Positions 34,801-46,865 of a DNA stretch of 64,000 nt are shown in pieces (the first letter of the stretch is position 1; each line of letters begins with the position of its first letter). Below the pieces are notes generated by a model. That model saw only the letters and a program-made list of their open reading frames with translations. It was not told the DNA's origin and searched no databases. The translations under genes were made by a program, and so were the position numbers. This DNA comes from Trichoderma breve (Eukaryota; Ascomycota; Sordariomycetes; Hypocreales; Hypocreaceae): the NCBI RefSeq assembly GCF_028502605.1, contig NW_026611593.1, positions 2,170,001 to 2,234,000 of the forward strand, in the 5' to 3' direction.

Positions 34801-37379
34801 AAGGATCCTCTTGACAAGTTCAACAAGAAGCAGATTCTCCGTGTCAAGATTCTTGGAGTCCATGACGCCAAAGACCATCGCTTCTTGCCCTTTTCTCACA
34901 GATCTGCTCATTCAGTCATGGAACTCACCACCAAGCCCAGCGATCTGAGCAGCGAAGCCCCCAAGCCGATCTCTTTTGACGACCTGAAAGTTGGCGATAC
35001 TCACATTGCTTTTGTCAACAATGTTACGTCTCAGTATCTTTGGGTCAATCTGTCTCCCAATGTTCGCGGTCGCATTTCCATCATGGAGGCCTCGGATGAC
35101 CTGTCTCTGCTGAACGACCTGGAAGCCAACTTCCCAATCGGATCAGCTCTCAAAGCAAGAGTGACATCGGTTGACGCTAAAAACAACCGTCTCGATCTGT
35201 CTGCTCGATCACCCAATGCTTCCGAGGCCATTACCTGGGCTTCGCTGAAGCAGAATATGATCCTGCCCGGCAAGATTACCAAGGTCAACGAACGACAAGT
35301 TCTCGTGAAACTGAGTGAAACCGTCTCTGGCCCGGTCCATCTTCCCGACATGGTAGATGACTATGGCAGCGTCGACACACTCAAATACAAGAAGGGTGAC
35401 ATTGTCCGTGTTTCGATTGTTGATGTCGACCCCAGCAACAAGCGAATCCGCCTTTCTATGCGACCCTCGCGAATCATGAGCTCTACGTTACCTGTTGCAG
35501 ACAAGGAAATTAGCAAAATTTCGCAGCTTGCCACGGGTGATATTGTCCGAGGATTCGTCAAGAATGTTGCCGACAAGGGTCTCTTTGTCTTGCTGGGAGG
35601 TCAAGTGACTGCTTTTGTCAAGATTTCCAACCTTTCTGACCGATTCTTGAAAGAATGGAAGGACAGCTTCCAGATTGATCAGCTGGTAAAGGGTCGAGTC
35701 ATCTCTCTCGATGCCGCCACAGGCCAGCTCGAGCTCAGTCTGAAGTCTTCCGTTGTCGATGAGGATTACACCCCCCCTGTAGGCTATAATGACATCAAGG
35801 AGGGCCAGATCGTCACTGGTGTTGTCCGCAAGGTTGAGGAGTTTGGTGCTTTCATTCTTGTTGACAACTCGGCCAACGTGAGCGGTCTCTGCCACCGAAG
35901 CCAAATGGCCGACAATGCCGTAAAGGATGCCACCAAACTGTATAAGGAGGGCGACAAGGTGAAAGCCAGGGTTTTGGACGTTGACGTCACCAAGAGGAAA
36001 ATTAGCTTTGGCCTGAAGCCATCTTTGTTCGAAGATGAGGATACTGATATGGATTCTGATTCCGAAGCCGGCGCGGCGCTCGATGGCGAGGATGAGGATG
36101 ACGAGGAAGGCATGGATCTAGATGAGGAGGCCTTGTTGAAGATTCTCGGCACGGACAACCAGGGCGACTCTGACGAGGATGAGGACGAAGAGGATGAAGA
36201 AGATGAGGATGACGAGGAGGCAGGTGAGGATAGCGACGAGGAGATGGAGGACGCTGCCGCTACCAAGAAGACCGGTGGCCTGGGTGGAGGTAAAAAGTCA
36301 ACATGGTCGACAAACCCATTTGACGAATCAGGTTCAGAATCAGAAAATGATTCTCAAGCTGAGCAGGCCGACAAGAAGAAGAAGCGGAAGAAGAAGGGCG
36401 AGGCTCAGGTCGACCGAACGGCCGAGCTTGATGCCCACGGCCCTCAGACATCCAGCGACTACGAGCGACTGCTGTTGGGTCAGCCAGACTCATCTGAGCT
36501 TTGGATTGCATACATGGCTTTCCAGATGCAGGTCAGCGAGCTGCCCAAGGCACGTGAGATCGCCGAGAGAGCCATCAAGAGCATCAACATTCGGGAGGAA
36601 ACCGAGAAGCTCAACGTCTGGGTTGCCTATCTCAACTTGGAGGTTGCTTACGGCAGCAAGCAAACTGTTGAAGACGTGTTCAAGCGAGCTTGCCAGTACA
36701 ATGACGAGCAGGAAGTGTATGAGCGACTGGCCAGTATCTACATCCAGTCGGAGAAGCTCAAGGTAAGAACTACTGTTTCCCGCTTTCATCATCAAAGAAT
36801 ATCTACTAATTTCTACCACAGGAAGCGGATGAACTGTTTGAGGCCATGCTGAAGAAGTTTGGTGCCAAGGCGCCCAGCGTCTGGACCAACTACGCACACT
36901 TCTTACACGTCACCAAGAACGAGCCGGCTCGTGCCCGAGCTCTCCTCCCGAGAGCCACCCAACAGCTGGACAGCCACAACGGCCAGAACATTGTCAGCCG
37001 ATTCGCCGCCCTCGAGTTCCGCTCGCCCAACGGCGAGCCCGAGCGCGGCCGTACCATGTTCGAAGGCCTGCTCGCCGCCTTCCCCAAGAAGGGCGATCTC
37101 TGGAACCAGCTGCTCGACCTCGAAATCGGCATCGCCAGCTCCAGCGCCGACTACACCGCCGTGAGGGACGTGTTTGAGCGGAGAACGAGGGTCAAGGGCT
37201 TGAAGCCACAGCAGGCGGAGAAGTGGTTCCGCAGATGGGCCGCTTGGGAGGAGAAGCTGGATGCCAAGGGCAAGGACAAGGTCATGGCCAAGGCGCAGGA
37301 GTGGGCATCTGGATTCAAGTCTAGAAAGGAGGCCGAGGCTGCGGCTGCGGCGGCAGAGGATGAGGAGATGGAGGAGTAG
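31880..37379 (+). CDS. RRP5: rRNA biogenesis protein Rrp5
   Basis: Exons 31880-32296, 32353-36762 and 36822-37379 encode 1794 aa, in line with fungal Rrp5. The N terminus is Lys/Ala-rich and nucleolar-like. A long array of S1 RNA-binding repeats follows, each with a pattern like GxxVxGxVxxxxxxGxFVxL (for example GDIVRGFVKNVADKGLFVLL). A strongly acidic Asp/Glu linker (about 1370-1430) leads to C-terminal HAT/TPR-like helices (WIAYMAFQMQVSELPKAREI and onward, crossing intron 2). Rrp5 is a nucleolar factor needed for pre-rRNA cleavages at A0-A3 and so for both ribosomal subunits. Intron 2 has a textbook CTACTAAT branch site. The gene is intact, with nothing irregular beyond the length of its acidic linker. 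Confidence 0.95.
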
Positions 37380-39388
37380 ATTAGAAAGGGGGGGAGGAAT
37401 AATGTGAGGATATTTTAAAAAATGGGCGGCCCCTTGTCAGGCTGGGCGTTTGGTAAATATTTCGTTTAAAAAATGCATATACTTTTTCGTGTTTGGTTGA
37501 ATCAGACGATTTTTCGGATGTCGGTGCGGATTCGATGGAGCGTCGGTGACTGCGTGGAACTTTTATCGGCTCGAGTACAAATCAATTCAACGACGTTACA
37601 TTAAAATTGAGCATATTTTTTCTCTTCCTTATTCAATTCAACTTTTTGAGGATATTCTAAGCTTGTTCAGGTTTTGTGAGGAGCAAGTATCGAATTTCTT
37701 GATTCGCTGGTTGCTGCGGGAAGTAAAGATGGGAGAGCATTCAGTGGCGGGTTATCGGCCGATAGCACCGAAAGTTGCGGCGAGTTCGCCGAGGCTCCGG
37801 ACGAGCTTGCGGGCTGTCGGCGTAACTTCTTTACACGAGTCGCATCCGAACCACTGGTATCGTCCCATTGATAACTCAGTGACAGATGATATTTGGTGAA
37901 AAGAGGTAAATGTAACCTGTTATATATCTCCGTAACTGAAATGAAGGCGTCGGTAGGTGGAGGCTGCTGATCCGGTCTTCCACTTAGAGTGGCTGCTTAT
38001 CTTTCCCAATGAACTTTCGGGTGCCACTGAACTCCTAATAAGTTAAGCTTTCAAGTCGGAAGCACATGAGTTGCTTTGAAGAAGAGGTATGGATGGCATA
38101 GTATAATCGTAATATTGCTCGGGTCCGTGTTCCGCCGAGGAGTTCCGTTATGTCTTATCAGTATCGACGAAACATGCGGCAGACAACGCACTCAAAGGTC
38201 CGAGACACTGTCTAACGGTCTCCGTGAGACATTCTTAAGGATCCGAGACTAAAGCTCGGCAGTTAGTTTATGTATCCGACGAGGTGGTACAAGCGTCACG
38301 CTGCTAAGAGCTCATGGTTACCGATTAGGGTTCGTACATGGGAGGTCATTCGCCGGAGGGGGAGATGGTGTGCGATGCTTGGCGAAGATGCATGAGGATT
38401 ACATCAGGAATGGAGATGGTAGCAATGTGGCTTGCAATCTGCTGGATGGATACTGGGTGTGATTATGATAACGATGAGGGGGGAAGCTAGAGTTGAGTCA
38501 GATCTGCACTGGCTTGTCTGGGAGTCTGTAGTTTATGTAAGTGTCACGGAGATCGGAATTGTCTTTGGTTGAGTGTGTACGAGTATATGATATATGGCAC
38601 CCCATTACTGTACCAGAACTACGAACATCGCATCAATGGAAAGGGATTGGATAAAGTAAATCAGCCAGAATTCCGGTAGAAAAGCAACAAGTATTAAACG
38701 CAAGATAAGTATTTCGCCGCGAATGCCGCCAGTCAACCGGACGTCGGCATTGTCGCCATTCGAATTAACGGTGACGCGTTTTTGAAGGGTCAAGATCTGC
38801 TACAAAGGTACCTCCGAAAGGCCGCGCAGGCGGTACCTCCGCCGTCAAAAGTGGCCGAGACGCCAGCGAATTGCCAGCGGGAGCTCACCGAGGAGCCGCC
38901 CGAGGGTACACCGGCTGCTTGTACCTCGAGCTCCTCAACTCCTCCAGGGCACTCAGTGAAGGAAGCACCCCCCCGAAGTTGTCAGTCAGGCTTGGTATCA
39001 CGCGAGTTCCCCCTTCTATTGCACAGTACATTGCTTTCCACTGTTGTCAGCCGCAAATGCACCAGTACCGCCCAAATGCAAGAATCACGACCGGAAAAGA
39101 CGTAATTACTGGCTGGTCTGATAGGGCCAGTGGGCGATCGCGCAATGGGTCATGGGCAAAAAACGTCTTGGAGGCGCCCGAGCACGTCACCCGCACTAGC
39201 GCCCATCGGTCCCTCGGGCAGGGCTCAAGGGCCCCAAACTCTGGACGGCCGGCTGGTCGCCTGGCGATGCTGGTTTTGCCTTCTTTTCACCATCTCGAGT
39301 GCTGGGATTCTGGCATCGCTGGTGTTGGGCTGGACTGCTGGATTTTTTTGCGATTTTTTGGTGGCCCTGGTTGTGCGATATTGCAACG
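37380..39388. other. Intergenic region between RRP5 and the dual Zn2Cys6 gene
   Basis: About 2 kb with no supportable gene. The last 600 bases are GC-rich and form the upstream region of the transcription factor gene. Open frames there (38782-39380) are a by-product of composition and lack motifs. Confidence 0.45.
38807..38841 (+). repeat. 10-bp direct repeat upstream of the Zn2Cys6 gene
   Basis: GGTACCTCCG occurs at 38807-38816 and again at 38832-38841, with start-to-start spacing of 25 bp. The second copy is followed by CCG. It may be a pair of regulator sites about 550 bp before the start codon; this is a guess from repetition alone. Confidence 0.35.
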
Positions 39389-42367
39389 ATGGGCTGTCGG
39401 GTGTGCAGAGCGCGCAAGGTGAGTCTAATATGCCTGCTATTTGCTACTACTACAGCTACCTACTACTGCTGCTATTCTCCCGGCCTTACCAAGCTTGGCC
39501 CACTTCACTCTTCTCTCTTCCATCCAGCTCCTCATATCATATCATTTTATACTACCTTGTACAGCCTCTCACCTCTTGTTCTTTTACGCAGGTCAAATGC
39601 GATGGCAGGCCAAACGGGTGTCGCAACTGCGAGCGCCTCCAGCTCGACTGCGTCGGCGACAATGGCCTCGCCGCCGGCCGAGCAACGCCCATGTCCCTAA
39701 GGAAGATCCGCACCTATCGCTCATGTAAGAGCTGTCGCCTCTCCAAGACCAAATGCAACGGCGACCGCCCGAAGTGCTCGCGATGCACCGCCAAGAAGAC
39801 CGAGTGCGTCTACGACGGCGGTTCGGCGCCGCGATGGGCGCGAAACCTCGACCGCGGATCCAGGACGGCGTCGACCGAAGGTAGCCGCAGCAAGTCGCGG
39901 GAGCTCGCCATTGCCATGCTCGAGGCCAGCGACGAGGCAGATGCTCAGGACGACACCCCCATGACGAGCATTGGGTCTGCTGAGCCACTGAAGTTGGGCG
40001 GGATCTCGGGGTCGAAGAAGCCCCTTGGCAGCGCCCAGAGCGTTGCGTCTATCGAGCCCTCTGGTTCCGACATATTGTCATGGTATGTACCGATTTGGTG
40101 GCATGATTTGATATAACAGTCTCCTGCTCACACATGACTCCCCAGGCTTGTCTCACCGAGTCTTCCCACTGGCCGTAATTTGCGCCGGGTGGTGGAGCAA
40201 TACTTTGCCAATGTCCATCCCATCCGATGCTTCGCCTTTGTTCACAAGCCATCCTTTATGCGCCAGCTTGATAAGGGCTTCACTAGCGATGACGAATCGG
40301 CGCTGCTGCACATTATATGCGCCCACGGAGCAAAGTGAGTGGACATCTATCTTATGGGGATTGCAGTAACATATTAACATGCTGTGAATAGATTCTACGT
40401 CTTGAATCAAAACGAGCACCACACCTCTGCGTCTAGCTTCATCCGCCTTGCCGGCAATGAGTGGGCCAAGAGGGCCGAGTTTCTTATCCTGACCAACTTT
40501 GGAAAGATTTCCGTCCAAAGGCTCATGGTAAGCCAACCCAGTCTTACAAGTTCTCGACCATAGTGATCATTGCTCACCATTCCCAAGGTTGCTATACTAC
40601 TTCATGACTTTCACTTTCGACTTGGAGAATACTCCCACGCCTTGATGCTCAGCGGCCTTGCCGTCCGCATGGCCCACGCTCTCAAAATCAATGTCGAAGC
40701 ATCCCCTGACGTCCTCTGCACCGATTCCAGCGAATCTGCTCCGTCGGTGGTCACTAGGGAAAGTCGTCGCAGGCTCATGTGGGCGTGCTATGTCCTCGAT
40801 GCGTGGGCTGGCAGTGGCATCGATCAACTTACTCTTCTCCGCGAAAACGATATCAAAATTCAACTACCTTGCAACGAGAGGAATTTCGGGCTGCGAATAG
40901 CCTCAGTGACAGAAACACTAGGCGTGGGCCATGTCCTCCAGTTCCTGCCGCCCTCTGTGGTGCCAAGAAAGCCATCAGCAAACATGGGCATCATGGCTTA
41001 CTACATCCGAGTGGTGGCGCTCTGGAAACGAATCGTTAGGTATGGACTTTTTGATCTTGCCAACAGCTGTCCTTTGGCTGTCTTCTCATCCTAATTGCTA
41101 TCGCAGATATGTAAACCAGCTAGACTCCAATCCTCCACCTTGGCTCCCTGAATCGCCGTTTGCTGCCCTCGACGCCGATCTTCGTCTGTGGCAGCGAGAA
41201 CTTCCGGAATTTGTTGAATACTCGATGGAAACCATTTATGCGCGACTGGATTCAAATCAACTGGGAGCATTGGTATTGATACACTGTACATACCACCACA
41301 ACTACTTGGAGCTGTATAAGCTATCTATGCCAGATCTTTTCAAGCTGCCCAAACCTCTGGTTGTTCCGCCGGAGCATCACGAATTTCTTCAATCCGCACA
41401 GGCCAACTGCTATCATCATGCGCAGCAGATAGCCGACATCTTGGCTGAGGCTGCCGATCACGGAGCGAATCTATTATCCGACAGCTTGCTTCCCTACTTT
41501 GTATATGATAGCAGCAGGGTGATGCTGTACTACGTTGCGCGTTTGCTCGACCCGAACAGGCCCGATGCACAATCAAAGCTGGGCGATGCCATCAATGCTG
41601 TTGAGAGCAACCGTCGGGTTCTCCGGATGATGTCTGCCCTGTTTCCGATTGCGCAGTCACTTGTGAGCCTTTGGAAACATTTCTAGATTAATCGTCTCCT
41701 GCTAACTGTATCTATAGTCAAATACAATTGATAGATGGCTGACCAAGATTCGGCAAACGTCTAATCGAGATGACCTCGTGAGCAGGATACTGTCGGAAGC
41801 CCGCTCCGAAACTCAGGAGGGCGAAAAGTAAGTATATATCGGACCGTCGGGTCGTTCGCCGTTTGTCATGTACGCTTGGCTAACACTGTATCTTACAGAT
41901 CTACACCTGTGTCTGTCAGTCCCGTACAAGGCACTCCAGAGTTCATGCTTCCGTCTATTTCTCTTCATTCGCTTGCACGGACGGGTATCGCAACGAGGCG
42001 AGCCGCCGATCGTGCAAGTGGCGTTCGGGGACTAAGCTGGTCTGCCGAAAGTCCGAGCTCTGGTACCTGGGATCGGAACAATGCGGCTCAACAGCTCGTC
42101 GGTCTCAGTCAGGACGGCCTAGCTTCATCGCGATCTGGACTTCAGCACGAACAACCAGTACCGACGGCACTGCCGCAACCACCGCCAGTCCAAGCCAAGT
42201 GGGGTGGCCCGATTCAGCCAATGTTTGAGGCACTCGATCTTGACGACTTGCAAAACTTTTTATCATGGGACATGTATGGTATTATGGATATGGGCGACCC
42301 TATTCCGGACGACGGAGCGGAGGATATAGGGATGCGGTCGTGGTCCGGGTCTAGTGATGCGATATAA
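39389..42367 (+). CDS. Fungal transcription factor with two tandem Zn(II)2Cys6 clusters
   Basis: Eight exons (39389-39418, 39592-40082, 40146-40334, 40392-40527, 40588-41039, 41107-41662, 41718-41827, 41899-42367) give 810 aa; every junction is GT-AG and keeps frame. The start at 39389 places the first Cys at residue 3. Cluster 1 (residues 3-30) and cluster 2 (about 54-81, from CKSCRLSKTKC) both have spacing C-x2-C-x6-C-x6-C-x2-C-x6-C, with basic residues after the second Cys as needed for DNA contact. The first intron (173 bp) splits cluster 1 after residue 10. The middle region (about 240-600) has the helical character of a fungal-specific transcription factor domain, including HPIRCFAFVHKPSF and RRRLMWACYVLDAWAGSG. 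The C terminus is disordered. Nuclear regulator; target genes unknown. Confidence 0.86.
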
Positions 42368-42827
42368 TGGGATTGTATTGGGGTCTATTCTTTTGGGTAT
42401 GGGATTAAGTACGGATAAGATACCTCTGGGCATTCGTTTTGGTTCGTTACACACGACTAGACTAGTAGTCGCTTTACATAGGGCAGGCATACAGGTCCTG
42501 GTGGAGTTTTGGGTTGGGTTGGATCGCTTCATCGCCAATGGCGCCGGCCCGTCGCTCGGGTGATCGGCTTTGATCAAGAATTGCTCTACCACCGTGACTA
42601 TATCCGTCGAGATACCATATTAGCCGTCTTACCGGTGACAAGGCCGAAGAATGTGCGCTCTCGTCTATAAATCAGATGTCAAGCAGCGTCAGAGCACAGC
42701 AGCCTCGGGTTGTCATTGTGGATGCCTACACTAGAGGAAGACATCAGTTAGCTCAATGGCTTCCGCACTTAGCGTGAGGGGTACGGCTTACAGCTATCAA
42801 TTACGCTCAGATATTTCAAGAAACATA
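42368..42827. other. Intergenic region before tRNA-Glu
   Basis: 3' region of the transcription factor gene and upstream sequence of the tRNA. No gene seen. Confidence 0.5.
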
Positions 42828-42907
42828 TCCGATATGGTGTAGTGGCTAACATCGCTCGCTCTCATTAATGATCCGAGCAGCCCTGGGTTCGATTCCCAGT
42901 ATCGGAG
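42828..42907 (+). tRNA. tRNA-Glu(CTC) with an 8-nt intron
   Basis: The acceptor stem TCCGATA (42828-42834) pairs with TATCGGA (42900-42906), with discriminator G at 42907. D arm GTGT/ACAT, anticodon stem GCTCG/CGAGC and T arm CTGGG-TTCGATT-CCCAG all fold. The anticodon CTC is at 42861-42863. The anticodon loop is 15 nt rather than 7; the extra TTAATGAT (42865-42872) lies just after position 37, the canonical place for tRNA introns. A T-rich Pol III terminator follows within about 25 bases. Confidence 0.93.
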
Positions 42908-44440
42908 TGAAATTTCTCTTTTGGTGTTTTTTGCTTGATTCAGTTTATTATTGTTTATGATGTTGAACGTATCTGTCCAATGACGCATTTCATATTTTTG
43001 TTTGTTTGTTGTACTTGACAACCTGTGTTGTTTTATAATGCAATGCAATGCTTGGTAAGAGTGAGCACTAAGAAGTAAATTAATTAATTGGCCAGGTCAA
43101 CAACTCCATGACCACGGACAGCCCCATGTTTACCTGCAAGACAGAGGAGCACACAGCCTGGTAACACAGTCGCACAGATCCACCAGCTGATGGGCAACGG
43201 GATCTTTGTGGGACACCCAGGCTAAAGGATCTTGGAGCGGGATCCAAACAAATGGGCTTTTGAGACAAGGCCAGCGGGCATATCCCCGCTACGCATCAAA
43301 ATCGGCTCTGTTGCATGGGGCCTTGTCTTGGGGCCTGTGCCCAGTAAAAACTCCGTATGCAATGCATGTAAACAAAGAGGAAGAGGCATCGGGATGCTTT
43401 GCATGAGTCTAATGCGGTAGCACGCGAGCTAACGAAATCTGCATGTTGCAAATAAACACAGACCTGCTTGATGACGGGACGGATTAGAGAAACAGAGAAG
43501 CAGACAGAAGTTGTTGGTAGGCTGTGTGTGTGTGTGTGTGTGTCTGTGTTCTGTTGGCCTTTGAGAATGCATATTCTATGCAGATTACTCTTCTACAGCA
43601 TGCATTGACTATCTATATGCCGAGAGCGAGGGAGCAATTGATCATCAGTACTCCCCTGTGGATGCCTCTCCTCAATATCCATCTGAGCTGTAAATAGTAG
43701 CTGGAGGTAACCATCGGATCGGACACAGCCATGAGACGATGCGATACGATATAGGGCGGGGTTTCTGGGTGTCTGAAACCACCACTCAAACGGCGCCGCC
43801 CGCCTGCAGGGCGCCTGGAAAAGGCAATTGGCCGTCGCCATGGCAACGTACAGGCGGCTAAACAGTGGAGTTGCCCCCCAACAACCCATGTTGCCATGAT
43901 GCCATTATGCCTTGCCTACAGTTATTTTTTCATGCAAAAGGTGTCTCACAGCGCTGCATGTTTTCGACAAATTCAATTCCTTTCTTCTTCCTCTTCTTCA
44001 ACCCGAGCAGCTTCAGACCAAGGCGAGCTTTTGAGTAGGCGCCAACTCTCGTTATATTTTTTTTTTACATGCATTGAAGAAGTCGAGTATTTGTTTACTC
44101 CTTTTTTTGCTTTCGATACAGAATATCGATTACCGCCCGATTGGTCTAGCTATCAGCCTCGCCTCTTGTTCTGCATCGGTAATAAACACATCATTGATTT
44201 TGACACCCCGGCTTTCAGCTGCCCACTTGCACTGCACTGCCCCTGCGTCATCAATCGGCGAACCCCGCGCGCTGTTTGGTCCTTTTACCAACCACAGACT
44301 TTTTGCGACAAACTTGCCTGGCGGTTTTTATTCCAACCAACCGCCAGCACTCCACGAGGCTTGGGACTCTTCCAGCCGTCTCTAACAGAACATACTTAGC
44401 AGCGCTTTGAGTCGCCTTGGGGTGGCTGATTCGGTTCGCC
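42908..44440. other. Intergenic region between tRNA-Glu and ASE1
   Basis: About 1.5 kb with no supportable gene. It includes a TG microsatellite at about 43523-43542. The 300 bases before 44441, with CT-rich and CAC-rich patches, are the likely ASE1 promoter and leader. Confidence 0.45.
43523..43542 (+). repeat. (TG)10 microsatellite
   Basis: Uninterrupted TG dinucleotide run of about ten units in intergenic sequence, followed by an imperfect TCTGTGTT end. Confidence 0.9.
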
Positions 44441-46865
44441 ATGGACACCAGCTACCTCTCCAAGCAGGTCAACAACAGCATTGGCCAGCTGCACAGCTTG
44501 TTCGACGACATTGGTGTGCCGGATCATGAGCGCGAGGCTCGAGAAGCCGAGGTACGATGGATTCCCCATTGCTTCTTCCTTTGCGATCGAAGAGGAGAAG
44601 TCGCTTGGTTTGCGCAATGATGCTGACGTGAATTGCGACGCAGCTGTTTCAAGCTCTGTCAGAAGCGCTCAACAACCATTTGCGCTTGGTGACGTCGGAG
44701 AAGAAGCAGATGATTGATGAGTGCAAGAAGGTTGTCATTGAAATTCGACAGATGGAGGCCTCTTTGGATGACTCTAGACCTCGAAGGAAGAATTCGAATG
44801 GCGAGAGCATCAAGATTACCTATCCTCTAATGGAATGCTTGGAGACGCTCAAGGAGAAGCACAGCCAGGTACAGAGACTGCGCCAGGAGCGGGTTGACCA
44901 TGTGCAGAGTGAGTTGATGCCTGTCAACAACGTTATTGAGATTGAGGGGTGCATTGCTGACGTTTCACCGCAGAGCTTGTGGAGGCCCTTGAGTCTTACT
45001 CGTCACACCTAGAGCCTTCGTTTGTCAAGGTTCCCCTACCGTCTACGGAGCCCAACGCATCCATTCCTCTCAACTTTGACCTGTCACCGTCCTACATGGA
45101 CCGCCTAGACGCAGAGTTTACGCGAGTGTATGAAGAGTATACTCGCCGGCTCGCGACGGTGGAAACATTGGGCGACGAAATCATCCAGCTCTGGGCCGAG
45201 CTTGGCACTCCTCAAGCCCAGCAGGACACAGCCATCATCAAGTACTACCGCGAAGCCCCTGAGCAGCTCGGCCTCCACCAGGAAGACATTCAGATTTTGC
45301 AGGGCAAGCACGACAAGCTGTCAGAGGAGAAGAGGAACCGCGAGAAGAAGTTGCAACAGCTCAGGAGTACCGTCGAAACGCTCTGGGAGAAGCTAGGCAT
45401 TCCTGAAGAGGAGACCAAGGATTTCCTCAGCCAGAACAGGGGTTGTGGCATGCGACAGATTAACGAATTCGAAGACGAGCTTGAGCGGCTGAATGAAGTC
45501 AAGCGCCAGAACCTGCACATCTTCATCGAGGACGCGCGCGTCAAGCTTCAAGAGCTCTGGGATGCCCTGTACTTTTCCGAAGATGAGATGCTCGACTTTA
45601 CACCCGCCTTTTCAGACGTTCACAGCGATGCACTGCTAGAGGCCCACGAGCGCGAGGTTGCTCGGCTCGAGGCACTGAAGGAACAGCGGGCCCCAATTCT
45701 GAGCCTGATTGAAAAGCACAAGGCTTTGATCAAGGACCGCGACGACCTCGTCGCCTCAAGCCAAGATGCGTCTCGCCTTATGCTGCGCGGACAGAAGGGT
45801 GAGAAGCGAGATCCTGGAAAGCTGCTTCGCGAGGAAAAGATGCGCAAGCGCGTCGCCAAAGAGCTCCCCAAGGTGACGGCCGAAGTGAAAAAGGCACTCG
45901 AGCAGTGGGAGGAAGAATACGACCGACCCTTTTTGGTCTACGGCGAGCCATACGTCGACGAGGTAGAACTCGAAGATGCAAAGAAGCCTACCCAACGCTC
46001 CAGAACACCTGCTGGCCCTCCTCCAGCATCTGCCAGGAGCCTTCTCAAGTCGGCATCGGCGTCGACAATGAGGCCTGCTACTACCAGCAAGGTCTCGGCA
46101 CCTTCTCATACGTTGACGAGAACCCCCACGACGGGTAGCATCTATAACCTGGGCAACAAGTCTCAGCCAATGTTTTCAAAGTCTGACATACAGAGGAGCA
46201 ACAGCAGCCCTACCAGAGGACCAGTGGCAAGAGTGCCCCTGTCCAAGATGAAAGATGGCAACAATTCACCAGAGCGGACCAAGCGGCCCATTGGAGGCTC
46301 GGTCAGAATCCCTCCGCCCAAGATGCGCGAGTTGAGATCAGTGGCCTCGCTGGAAACACCAATGAACCCATACAAGTCTGTGGGTCTGAATCATAGCATT
46401 ATCCGCGCGGTTGATCCCGAAGATGTCTACGATGACCGGACGCAGTCAGCCAAAAAGGGCCGACCCGACTCGAACATGTCTCATTCTCGACAGAACAGCT
46501 TCCTGGATGAGGATTACGAGGATCACTACTCATCGGTACGGGGAGTCCCAGGGTATCCTCGACCATCAGCCAGACATCTTTCCAGCACATCCACAACATC
46601 AACAGTGGTTACCGGATCGGAGAACTGGGAGACGTATGATGACAATAGTGAGCCGGAGCTGGACACGTCAGATGCATACTTTGCCAAGCTCCGAGCTCTT
46701 CGGGGCAAGCGAACAGAACCCGAACAAGGCCATCGCCCAACAAGCAGTTCGGCAAAGCGCACACGTGGAGTTCCTGCAGCGCATGATGCGGCGCCAGTGA
46801 CGACTGACCAGGACGGCAACCGGATAATATCTGGAAGCGAGTGGACAGACGAGAGTGCTTACTAG
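44441..46865 (+). CDS. ASE1: Ase1/PRC1/MAP65 antiparallel-microtubule bundling protein
   Basis: Exons 44441-44551, 44644-44908 and 44974-46865 encode 755 aa. Residues 1 to about 480 are long coiled coil and helical bundle, the MAP65 spectrin-like rod, with LWxxLGxP-type repeats (IQLWAELGTPQ, LWEKLGIPEEE). The family signature in the microtubule-binding part is visible as WEEEYDRPFLVYGEPYVDEV. The remaining 270 residues are disordered, basic and Ser/Pro-rich with SP and TP sites, as expected for a tail controlled by cyclin-dependent kinase. Ase1 crosslinks antiparallel microtubules at the spindle midzone in anaphase. The first two introns fall in the dimerisation region. Complete and ordinary for the family. 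Confidence 0.92.

Noticed and set aside
36179..36766. Alternative frame in the acidic linker of Rrp5
   Set aside because: Produced by the GAG/GAC-rich repeat read one base over; Rrp5 frame is continuous here.
39130..40116. Unspliced 328-codon frame reading through intron 1 of the dual Zn2Cys6 gene
   Set aside because: It loses the first two cysteines of cluster 1; splicing 39418 to 39592 restores the exact cysteine spacing.
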